From NCBI GenBank assembly GCA_964568815.1, contig CAZMRY010000025.1:1-19986 (forward strand): a stretch of 19,986 nt of DNA. Direction: 5' to 3'. This document shows, piece after piece, positions 13,945 to 19,986 of the stretch (positions within the stretch are counted from its first letter, which is position 1; every line of letters starts with the position of its first letter). A program made the translations under genes and the position numbers. This stretch comes from RGIG8700 sp964568815 (lineage in GTDB: Bacteria > Bacillota > Clostridia > RGIG6154). The notes below the pieces were generated by a model. It ran no database searches. It was given only the letters and a program-made list of their open reading frames with translations, and was not told where the DNA came from.

Positions 13945-13975
13945 AGCACGGATGGATAAATCCGTGCTTGTTTTA
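13945..13975 (+). terminator. Terminator of the ten-gene operon
   Basis: AGCACGGAT (13945-13953) pairs perfectly with ATCCGTGCT (13960-13968) around a six-base loop, followed by TGTTTTATT. This is the best intrinsic terminator for plus-strand transcripts leaving the Etf gene. It abuts the stop codon of the convergent minus-strand operon. Confidence 0.75.
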
Positions 13976-14914
13976 TTAATTACATTCTGCATTAAGTGGG
14001 CCTGCAAGTTCTTTAAGATAGAATAGCTTACCCGGAAGTGTTGGCATAAATGTTGAGGTTATATTCATATCAGGACCGTAGTGGAGAGTTGTGAGGAAAC
14101 TCATACCCTGCCACTGCATACCACGGCCTAAAGCACCATCGCAACCGCCGATTATTGTGTCAGCCTGCAGGAAAAGACCGGGACCGATTGTGTTTGCAGT
14201 GCATGGTACAAGAGTTGTACGGCTCTTAAAGCTTGTTATAGCATTCTGTTCAATTGTAAGAGGGTGAAGCTTTGCACCTATTCTGTAGCACTGCTTTTTC
14301 CATTCTTCAACTGATGAAAATTCATCTGCAAACTGTGGTTCCCAGAATGCAATATGACACATTCTTCCGATACCGAATACTAATAGGAGTTTTGCCCCTT
14401 CTGCTTTTAATTTTGCAATTTTCTCAGGATATGTAGGAAGATTTTCCTTTGTTGCGAAATTACGCTGTGAAGGTGGAATTGTGTTTTCACCAAGCTTGTC
14501 AAAGAAAGCCTGTTTCATGCTGTATTCAAATGATGCAGGGTTGTCATTTGGGAGAGTGTTGCCCTCACTGTCTGCCCATTCGTCCATATTAAAAGTATAT
14601 ACATGGTCGCATTTTACATTCCATTCATTAAGGAAATATGTTGCCCACTTATACATTCCCATAGGACCTACAGGAAGTATCATTGCAAGTTTTTCACCTT
14701 TGTCTCTTGCTTCTTTGATTTTAAGGGCAATTTCGTGTCCCATAAGAGTGTCAAATTCATAAATGTTATCACATTCAACAGGATTGAAATCCTTGTGCCA
14801 GAAAGGCTCTCTTGCAACACCTTTATCACAGCACTCATCAATTTTCTTCATATCCCATCCCTTAGGATAAAAGTTTTCCAATAAACTGCCTTTAACTGTA
14901 CTTAAAAAATCCAT
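13976..14914 (-). CDS. Second, more divergent NagB-family protein
   Basis: 312 residues. It keeps the NagB frame: FNMDEW (108-113) and a recognisable catalytic loop, FGIGRMCHIAFWEP (180-193). In that loop His187 and Glu192 stay, but catalytic Asp is Met185, the following Gly is Cys186 and the Asn before Glu is Trp191. The phosphate loop is LPVGPMGMY (80-88), resembling the PYGPLGPY loop of the plus-strand paralogue rather than the classical TG(G/S)TP. Deamination of glucosamine-6-P is therefore doubtful; an isomerase or new reaction on a phosphosugar is more likely. AAGGAGAA lies before the ATG. It is last in a minus-strand operon with an aldolase and a PfkB kinase. Confidence 0.78.
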   Translation of the reverse strand: MDFLSTVKGSLLENFYPKGWDMKKIDECCDKGVAREPFWHKDFNPVECDNIYEFDTLMGHEIALKIKEARDKGEKLAMILPVGPMGMYKWATYFLNEWNVKCDHVYTFNMDEWADSEGNTLPNDNPASFEYSMKQAFFDKLGENTIPPSQRNFATKENLPTYPEKIAKLKAEGAKLLLVFGIGRMCHIAFWEPQFADEFSSVEEWKKQCYRIGAKLHPLTIEQNAITSFKSRTTLVPCTANTIGPGLFLQADTIIGGCDGALGRGMQWQGMSFLTTLHYGPDMNITSTFMPTLPGKLFYLKELAGPLNAECN

Positions 14915-14925
14915 AATAATTCTCC

Positions 14926-15858
14926 TTATTTAAGTTTTTGAACTTCTTTTACAACAAGTTCAACAATTTTATTAATATCATAATCTGGTAAACTGCTATC
15001 AGGTGCTTTACCTACACTTGAAAACAGCTCCATTTTTGAGATTGTTTCCTGTTTTACAGCCTCAACTGCTGCAGGAATAAGGTCTATAATACCTTTATTC
15101 ATATCTGTAAATTTGCTGAATTCAGCCTTAACTGCGGCGATATTAATATCTGTAAAGATGTTAACTTTGCTTATGCCGTCTTTAATAGCCTGTCTGAAAT
15201 CATCATCAGTAAGTCCTGAGCCACCATGAAGAACAAGGGGAACATTAACAGTTTTTGCAATTGTTCTTATTCTTTCAAAGTCAAGCTTTGGTGGGAGCTT
15301 GTATGCTCCATGTGCATTACCAACCGCAATTGCCAAAGCATCTACCTTTGTTTTTTCAACATAATCTTTGGCAAGCTTTGGGTCTGTAAAGAACTTGCTT
15401 GGGTCTGTTAATTGAGAGTTTCCTTCGGCTGAGCCTTCGTTATCACCGACATGACCAAGCTCACCTTCAATTGTTGCACCAAAGGAATGTGCAATTTCTG
15501 CCATTTCTTTTACTTTTTTAACATTTGTATCGTAGTCATCTGTTGAACAGTCATACATAATTGATGAAAATCCCAGCTCTAAAGCTTTAAGACAGGTTTC
15601 TTTCTTTAAACCATGGTCAAGGTGAATAACAACCGGAACTCTTGCTTTTTTCGCCATAGGTAAGAGGTAGTATGAAACCTCTTCAAGAGGACCGTAAGGG
15701 AACAGAACTTCAGCAGTTCCCATAATAACAGGCGAGCCTGTTTTTTCTGCTGCACTGATTATACCCCTTGCAAGCTCCATATTAACAGCATTGAAAAGAC
15801 CAACTGCATATTTGCCCTGTTTTGCAGGAATAAGCACATCATTTAAATTAACTAACAT
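14926..15858 (-). CDS. Class II aldolase (second copy)
   Basis: A 310-residue zinc-dependent class II aldolase. Motifs: HLDHG with Asp81 and His82, IEGELGHVG (130-138), GNAHG with His183, LHGGSG with His211 and NIFTD (233-237), the phosphate-binding strand. It shares the MLVNL opening with the plus-strand copy but is longer, with an insertion after GELGHVG and a C-terminal extension of roughly 30 residues, so the two are paralogues, not a recent duplicate. All catalytic residues are present. Its ATG overlaps the kinase stop (TAATG), preceded by a GGAGGT ribosome binding site within the kinase end. The substrate is probably a ketose bisphosphate or related keto-sugar phosphate. Confidence 0.9.
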   Translation of the reverse strand: MLVNLNDVLIPAKQGKYAVGLFNAVNMELARGIISAAEKTGSPVIMGTAEVLFPYGPLEEVSYYLLPMAKKARVPVVIHLDHGLKKETCLKALELGFSSIMYDCSTDDYDTNVKKVKEMAEIAHSFGATIEGELGHVGDNEGSAEGNSQLTDPSKFFTDPKLAKDYVEKTKVDALAIAVGNAHGAYKLPPKLDFERIRTIAKTVNVPLVLHGGSGLTDDDFRQAIKDGISKVNIFTDINIAAVKAEFSKFTDMNKGIIDLIPAAVEAVKQETISKMELFSSVGKAPDSSLPDYDINKIVELVVKEVQKLK

Positions 15859-16487
15859 TATTTTTTACCTCCATTTCTCATAAAACTTTTAATTTCTTCA
15901 TATGTTTTAATGCCTGATGTAGCTCCCTTTGCCATTACGCAGTGAGCACCTGTGGCATTTGCAAATTTCATACACTCATCAAGGCTTTCACCTCTTGCAA
16001 AGGCTGCTAAAAAGCCTGAACAGAAGCTATCTCCTGCTCCTGTTGTATCAACAGGATTTTCAATATAGTAAGGTTTGAAGATATTTCCTGATTTTTCATC
16101 TTCTTTTCTTAAATAGCTTCCTTTTGAACCAAGCTTAATAATTATGTTTTTTGCACCTTTTGAAACAAATACATCAGCAATATCTTCAGGATTTTCTTTT
16201 CCTGCCATATGGATTGCTTCATCAATGCTTGGCATAAGATAATCAATATATGGGAGTGACATATCAAGAAGCTCGCCCCATTTTCCTTTTGCATCCCAGC
16301 AAACATCAAGGAATGTGGTTTTTCCCATATCCTTACACTTTTTCAGGAATTGCATAGTTTCAATTCCGTCAAAGGTATCCATAAGGAAAGTACCGGTAAC
16401 AAAAACCATATCACAGTTATCTATAATGCTGTAGTCAATGTCTTTTTCAGAGAATTCCTTATACTCCTCATACGCAACGGAAGTATA
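15858..16487 (-). pseudogene. PfkB-family kinase, 5' end missing
   Basis: The C-terminal two-thirds of a ribokinase-fold kinase. Recognisable parts are a strand with MVFVTGTFLMDTF, the nucleotide-binding region, and the catalytic signature NPVDTTGAGDSFCSGFLAAF with its GAGD aspartate. The first 100 or so residues, including the N-terminal substrate-binding glycine loop, are absent. The frame stays open upstream to a TAA at 16490-16488 but becomes unrelated around 16470, where it meets a headless AraC gene on the other strand. The ATG at 16409 has no good ribosome binding site and would give a 183-residue fragment unlikely to be active. Expression of the two genes below it may be lost or come from elsewhere. 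Confidence 0.8.
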
Positions 16488-16853
16488 TTAAGTGAAAATG
16501 TTGTGCCCAGTAAAAAAACAAGAAGCCTTGCAAATAATTCCTTAAGTGAGCTTATATGTGAGTATATGAAAAACAATATATATACACCCCTTACATTAAA
16601 GGATGTGTGTACGCACTTTATGTCAGGGAAAACCCGTATATGTAAAATCTTCAGCGACAGTACAGGACAAAGTCCTATGGAATACTATATGGACTTAAAA
16701 ATGAAAGAAGCAAAAAAGCTTATTCGTGAAAAGAACTATTCTGTAAGTCAGATATCTGATATGCTTGGTTATTCTTCAGTTCACATTTTCTCGAGAGCAT
16801 TTAAAAAAGCTGTGGGCATGTCCCCAACAGCTTATAGTAAAAGTATTATTTAA
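16440..16853 (+). pseudogene. AraC-family regulator, N-terminal domain missing
   Basis: The DNA-binding C-terminal part of an AraC/XylS regulator is intact. Two helix-turn-helix motifs are visible: PLTLKDVCTHFMSGKTRIC, and the second as YSVSQISDMLGYSSVHIFSR followed by AFKKAVGMSPTAY, the family's closing signature. The sensory N-terminal domain, usually 150-180 residues, is missing: the frame continues left only as the complement of the truncated kinase. No start codon with a ribosome binding site is seen near the join. The left boundary given is approximate; the linker reading LILLIRNGS could already be AraC sequence. The original gene probably stood divergent from the kinase and may have regulated that operon. 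Confidence 0.8.
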
Positions 16854-16869
16854 TTAAAGAGAGGATTAT

Positions 16870-16987
16870 ATGAAAAAGCGATATGCTCCTAATCGATAGT
16901 GCGGGTTCTGTTATATCAAGTGCATCAAGCAATTTACAGGCACAGTTTTGGAGAGATGCTGATTGGTTGGTTAACGGTTTTTTATTG
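16870..16987 (+). pseudogene. Possible gene remnant after the AraC fragment
   Basis: GAGAGG lies seven bases before an ATG at 16870 that opens MKKRYAPNR and then stops at 16897. An overlapping frame from 16883 stays open past 16987 but soon runs into the complement of the next minus-strand gene. This looks like the first codons of a gene once downstream of the AraC regulator, joined to unrelated sequence. I do not recognise either piece. Confidence 0.35.
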
Positions 16988-17836
16988 TTAAATATATTCA
17001 AATTCAAAGCTTGCACAGTCACTTATAAATTCGCATATAATTTTATTTTTGCAGGAAAATTTGTAATATGCTTTGCAGGAAGCACTTTCATGAATAATCC
17101 TGTTCATCGCTCCATTAACGGGAGCGTAAAGGGGTTGTGCTTTCTTTTTAATCAATTTTGCTGTAAGCTCATAGCTGCCTTGACTAATGGTGACTGTATT
17201 ATCTCCAATATACCTTATTTTTGCTCCAAGATAGGTTGCAATTCTGTATTCTTTTCCATCAAGCAAGACGACGCCGATAATCCCGGTAAAATGAAATCCC
17301 GATAACGGAATATCTGCAACTGAAAGCATCAGCGAACTTTTATCAAAGAAACATTGTGTCCAGATATATCTGTTCGGGAATGACCGTCCGCTATCACCTT
17401 CTATATAACCAATTCCGTTTTGAAAATTTAATCTCCTATCATTAACTATAATTTCACCCTCAAGTTTATGTCTCATACTGTACACACTGTGTCTGCATTG
17501 CATAAATGGTACAAATCGAAATGGCCCCATAATATCGTAGTTAATGGGAGTAATACCATAAAATTTGATATTGCCATTGATAAGCAGATTATTATATTGG
17601 ACATTTAGCTTGATGCCATCTTTGGAAAAATGACAGTTTTTTAAATTTACACTTAACGGCTTTTCGGAATATTCCAACGAGTCAAACGGTATGTTAAATG
17701 CTGCGTCATCCGTAATAATTTGTAAGGAGGCAGTTTCCTTGCGACTACTACGATGGTATGACGGAATAAAAGCAATTGTCGTATCTTTTCCTGAACATTT
17801 AAAGTACCAACCCTTAAAATAGTTATTTCCTGACAT
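16988..17836 (-). CDS. Tocopherol-cyclase-like family protein
   Basis: 282 residues resembling the bacterial relatives of plant tocopherol cyclase (Tocopherol_cycl family). The family features seen are the opening YFKGWYFK (6-13) and the central NGIGYIEGDSGRSFPNRYIW (140-159), together with a beta-rich composition. There is no signal peptide or membrane segment. In bacteria of this kind it cannot be assumed to make tocopherol; the family has a lipocalin-like fold and may bind or process a lipid or isoprenoid. GGAG stands about ten bases before the ATG. It is transcribed alone, convergent with the AraC fragment and divergent from the small DUF6774-like gene. The family call is moderately firm and the role is unknown. 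Confidence 0.72.
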   Translation of the reverse strand: MSGNNYFKGWYFKCSGKDTTIAFIPSYHRSSRKETASLQIITDDAAFNIPFDSLEYSEKPLSVNLKNCHFSKDGIKLNVQYNNLLINGNIKFYGITPINYDIMGPFRFVPFMQCRHSVYSMRHKLEGEIIVNDRRLNFQNGIGYIEGDSGRSFPNRYIWTQCFFDKSSLMLSVADIPLSGFHFTGIIGVVLLDGKEYRIATYLGAKIRYIGDNTVTISQGSYELTAKLIKKKAQPLYAPVNGAMNRIIHESASCKAYYKFSCKNKIICEFISDCASFEFEYI

Positions 17837-17918
17837 TTGTTAACTCCATATTCTGCTCGATATTTATAGTATGTCCGCATATCTTTTCCTTATTCCGCTT
17901 AAACTATTCAGAAAGAAT

Positions 17919-17928
17919 ATCATATAAT
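17919..17928 (+). promoter_or_regulatory. -10 region of the DUF6774-like gene
   Basis: ATCATATAAT contains a perfect TATAAT (17923-17928), 20 bases before the ATG. A weak -35 (TTAAAC, 17899-17904) lies 18 bases upstream of the TATAAT. The same ten bases recur before the collagen-like gene. Confidence 0.5.
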
Positions 17929-17948
17929 ACAATATCTGAGGTGATATT

Positions 17949-18128
17949 ATGAATTCGTGTGAATTGACCGCATCTATTACGGCACTTGCAAACGCATTGG
18001 CGTGTAAATTAAGTATAGATGAAATGAGTCTTTTAGCTTCATCATTGGTGCAACTGGGAGACACTTTAGCAACTATTGCATTACAAAGAACCCTTTGTGA
18101 AAATTCCCAAGAAAACTATAAGTCCTGA
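17949..18128 (+). CDS. Small DUF6774-like protein, 59 residues
   Basis: A short gene with a strong GAGGTGAT ribosome binding site seven bases before ATG. It encodes MNSCELTASITALANALACK, then an acidic turn (SIDEM) and a second hydrophobic helix ending in QLGDTLATIAL. This two-helix pattern with conserved Cys residues and QLGDTLATI closely resembles the small DUF6774 proteins common in Clostridia, whose function is unknown. It could be a small alpha-helical or membrane-associated protein. It stands alone, divergent from the tocopherol-cyclase-like gene. Confidence 0.75.
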   Translation: MNSCELTASITALANALACKLSIDEMSLLASSLVQLGDTLATIALQRTLCENSQENYKS

Positions 18129-18464
18129 TTATATTTCTATCTTGTCTTTGCTTGGCTGACCTAAAATCCTATAGATGCTGACAGGAAATCCTCAGTTAAG
18201 AAACGGTAGCTAAAAACTAGGGTGTTGTTTGAGTATAGTTCCTTGAAATAAGCAAAAGCACCAAAGCTATGAATCCTGTTACTGACACAACTATTATCTG
18301 CAGGTCTTATATACGTATTTACGATTCCTTGGTGACTATCTGCTGTCTGAGATCTGATTGATGTTTTGGGTAGGTATTCTGTAAGTCATTTGTCCAACCA
18401 TTTTCTTACAGTCATATCGCGTCCTCGGTAGTTCTATGCCACGAGTGTCATTTTATGAAGAAAA
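18129..18464. other. Gene-free stretch with no recognised content
   Basis: About 340 bases without a supported gene or RNA. Its base composition is less AT-rich than the rest of the intergenic DNA. On the minus strand a frame of roughly 65 codons without stops is present, but it lacks a start with a ribosome binding site and matches nothing I know. It may be decayed coding DNA. Confidence 0.4.
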
Positions 18465-18474
18465 ATCATATAAT
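18465..18474 (+). promoter_or_regulatory. -10 region of the collagen-like gene
   Basis: ATCATATAAT contains TATAAT (18469-18474) and is identical to the -10 block of the DUF6774-like gene. No good housekeeping -35 is found 16-18 bases upstream. CATATAAT also resembles the CATA-type -10 of mother-cell sporulation sigma factors, which would suit a spore-surface protein, but this is weak evidence. Confidence 0.45.
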
Positions 18475-18526
18475 GTAACGGACCGTATATGCCAGAGTAT
18501 AGTTTTATTTTATATGGGAGGTTATT

Positions 18527-19786
18527 ATGAATAGAATAAATTTTTTCAAAAGTAAAAATGATTGTGAAAATGACTGCAATAATTACAGTAATCAGCCGAA
18601 AGGTTGCTATAAGGAAAATCATCCATCAAATGATTGTTGTGATAAAAAAGATGACTGTTCTTGTTGTCCAAAATGTCCTCCAGGACCGATCGGACCTAGA
18701 GGACCACGAGGTCCTATGGGTGAACCAGGTCCCATCGGTCCACAGGGCCCTGCCGGCGAAACCGGTCCAGTAGGTCCTCAGGGACCAGCGGGTGAAACCG
18801 GTCCTGTCGGTCCACAAGGTCCTGCCGGCGAAACCGGTCCAGTAGGTCCTCAGGGACCAGCGGGTGAAACCGGTGCTACTGGTCCACAGGGTCCTGCCGG
18901 CGAAACCGGTGCTACTGGTCCACAAGGCCCTATTGGACCTCAAGGTCCTGTCGGAGAAATTGGCCCTCAAGGTCCGATAGGTCCTCAAGGTCTTACTGGC
19001 GAAGCCGGTCCTATAGGTCCACAAGGTCCCGTTGGTGCTCAAGGTCCTGCCGGTGAAACTGGTGCTACTGGTCCGCAGGGTCCAGCCGGTGAAATCGGTC
19101 CTGTCGGTCCGCAAGGTCCTGCCGGTGAAACTGGTGCTACTGGTCCGCAGGGTCCAGCCGGTGAAATCGGTCCTGTCGGTCCTCAGGGACCAGCGGGTGA
19201 AACCGGTGCTACTGGTCCGCAGGGTCCAGCCGGTGAAATCGGTCCTGTCGGTCCACAAGGTCCTGCCGGCGAAACTGGTGCTACTGGTCCGCAGGGTCCT
19301 GTTGGTCCGCAAGGTCCAATCGGAGAAACCGGTCCTGCAGGGCCGCAAGGTGAAGCAGGCGGTGTGTTAAACTATGCTGATTTCTATGCGTTGATGCCGC
19401 CAAATAACTCAGCTACAGTTGCACCGGGCACAGATGTAAGTTTTCCACAGGATGGTCCTAACAGTGGCTCTGGCATCGTTAGAACGGGTCCGGACTCATT
19501 CAACCTGACACAAATCGGCACTTATCAGATTTTGTTTCAGGTAAGTGTAACCGAAGCAGGACAATTAATATTAACTTTGAATGGTGAAGATCTGGCATAT
19601 ACAGTCGTAGGTCGTGCAACAGGCACTTCTCAAATTGTTGGAATGGCTATTGTAACAACAACTACCATTAATTCAATTTTAACCGTAAGAAATCCTGCAG
19701 GTAATGCGGCAGCTCTTACAATTACTCCGCTTGCCGGAGGAACAAGACCTGTTTCTGCACATCTTGTTATAACGCAAATTGGATAA
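18527..19786 (+). CDS. Collagen-like surface/exosporium protein (BclA-type)
   Basis: 419 residues in three parts. Residues 1-52 form a hydrophilic head rich in Cys, Asn, Asp and Lys, with paired cysteines and no signal peptide. Residues 53-278 (18683-19360) are about 75 uninterrupted Gly-X-Y triplets, mostly GPQ, GPA, GET, GPV, GAT and GEI, able to form a collagen triple helix. Residues 279-419 form a beta-rich C-terminal domain (GVLNYADFYALMPPNN to LVITQIG) like the BclA trimerisation domain. Such proteins form the hair-like nap of Bacillus spores or other surface fibres. GGGAGG lies before the ATG. The triplet DNA contains exact long-period repeats, so copy number may vary. Confidence 0.92.
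   Translation: MNRINFFKSKNDCENDCNNYSNQPKGCYKENHPSNDCCDKKDDCSCCPKCPPGPIGPRGPRGPMGEPGPIGPQGPAGETGPVGPQGPAGETGPVGPQGPAGETGPVGPQGPAGETGATGPQGPAGETGATGPQGPIGPQGPVGEIGPQGPIGPQGLTGEAGPIGPQGPVGAQGPAGETGATGPQGPAGEIGPVGPQGPAGETGATGPQGPAGEIGPVGPQGPAGETGATGPQGPAGEIGPVGPQGPAGETGATGPQGPVGPQGPIGETGPAGPQGEAGGVLNYADFYALMPPNNSATVAPGTDVSFPQDGPNSGSGIVRTGPDSFNLTQIGTYQILFQVSVTEAGQLILTLNGEDLAYTVVGRATGTSQIVGMAIVTTTTINSILTVRNPAGNAAALTITPLAGGTRPVSAHLVITQIG
19061..19348 (+). repeat. 72-bp tandem repeat within the collagen region
   Basis: The block beginning GGTGCTACTGGTCC recurs at 19061, 19133, 19205 and 19277, a period of exactly 72 bases or eight Gly-X-Y triplets. The last unit diverges towards its end. The earlier part of the collagen region (about 18747-18917) shows a shorter 36-base, four-triplet period. 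Near-identity at the DNA level implies recent expansion. Confidence 0.8.
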
Positions 19787-19820
19787 ACCTTTTATACAAG
19801 AGGCATTTTTTAAATGAACA

Positions 19821-19858
19821 AAGCCGAACCCATGGTAACTGCCTTGGGTTCGGCTTTT
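19821..19858 (+). terminator. Terminator of the collagen-like gene
   Basis: A perfect 12-bp stem, AAGCCGAACCCA (19821-19832) with TGGGTTCGGCTT (19845-19856), with a 12-base loop and a T-rich tail. It stands 34 bases after the stop codon. Confidence 0.9.
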
Positions 19859-19904
19859 ATCTGATTATATTGCTGTTCATTAAGTTTTAATTTTCTTGTA
19901 CATT

Positions 19905-19952
19905 CAGTCGGTTTTCTTGTTCGACAAGACAGTCGGTTTTCTTGTTCGACAA
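19905..19952. repeat. 23-bp tandem repeat upstream of the edge promoter
   Basis: CAGTCGGTTTTCTTGTTCGA plus CAA occurs at 19905-19927 and again, identically, at 19930-19952, a period of 25 bases. A partial third copy (TTTTCTTGTAC) lies at 19891-19901. Each unit contains the palindromic core TTGTTCGACAA, and in the first unit this extends to CTTGTTCGACAAG. It ends six bases before the -35 of the next promoter. Confidence 0.8.
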
Positions 19953-19957
19953 AATAT

Positions 19958-19986
19958 TTGATTTATTTATAAATCTGTGATATAAT
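19958..19986 (+). promoter_or_regulatory. Promoter at the right edge
   Basis: -35 TTGATT (19958-19963), a 17-base spacer and a perfect -10 TATAAT (19981-19986), ending with the window. It reads rightward into a gene that is not visible. Confidence 0.65.

Noticed and set aside
16883..17305. Plus-strand open frame of 140 codons
   Set aside because: Most of it is antisense to the better supported tocopherol-cyclase-like gene and it matches no family.
18626..19348. Minus-strand open frame of 240 codons opposite the collagen gene
   Set aside because: It is the repetitive complement of the Gly-X-Y codons, made mostly of Arg, Thr, Leu and Trp, and has no independent coding signals.
19905..19952. 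LexA (SOS) box
   Set aside because: The palindrome is TTGTTCGACAA, not the GAAC-N4-GTTC of Gram-positive LexA sites, so no SOS assignment is made.

Overview
The window is AT-rich DNA from a low-GC Gram-positive anaerobe, most likely an uncultured gut member of class Clostridia. The grounds are AT-rich codon use, strong AGGAGG-type ribosome binding sites, TTGACA/TATAAT promoters, a BclA-like collagen protein, a DUF6774-like small protein and oxygen-sensitive-looking Fe-S/Etf enzymes. No species can be named from the sequence alone.

Layout. 1-1459 holds the 3' end of a NagD-type HAD phosphatase gene, a tRNA-Gln/tRNA-Lys pair with its own promoter, and a gene-free stretch with two unusual repeats: a folded element carrying pieces of the tRNA-Lys T arm and 3' end (793-945), and an array of small hairpins separated by ATGAAAT/ATTTCAT spacers (981-1147). 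1460-2296 (minus) is an RpiR/MurR regulator. It is divergent from a ten-gene plus-strand operon (2469-13789) whose genes overlap or lie no more than 22 bases apart. In order these are a FucI/AraA-like isomerase, an atypical NagB-like protein, NagA-like deacetylase, AGPS/GlcD-like FAD dehydrogenase, a two-cluster [4Fe-4S] protein, class II aldolase, PfkB kinase, IolB-like isomerase, FGGY kinase and a single-chain EtfB-EtfA fusion. A convergent minus-strand set (13976-16487) repeats three of these functions (NagB-like, class II aldolase, PfkB), but its kinase is cut off and abuts a headless AraC regulator. After gene debris come a tocopherol-cyclase-like protein (minus), a 59-residue DUF6774-like protein, about 400 bases without a gene, and a collagen-like BclA-type surface protein. 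The right edge has a 23-bp tandem repeat just upstream of a strong promoter whose gene lies outside the window.

How the genes may work together (inference). NagA, NagB-like, PfkB and class II aldolase match the logic of GalNAc/galactosamine degradation. IolB, PfkB and class II aldolase match the bottom of inositol degradation. The FAD dehydrogenase, Fe-S protein and Etf fusion look like an Etf-linked 2-hydroxyacid-type dehydrogenase, comparable in logic to the Etf-coupled lactate dehydrogenase of acetogens. Together they suggest a catabolic route in which a sugar or sugar-acid intermediate is oxidised by a flavoprotein and electrons go to an Etf, possibly with flavin-based bifurcation or confurcation. 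I know of no described pathway with this gene set, and this operon is the best candidate here for an undescribed system. No transporter is encoded in the window. Two palindromes at the operon promoter and leader are candidate operators for the RpiR regulator.
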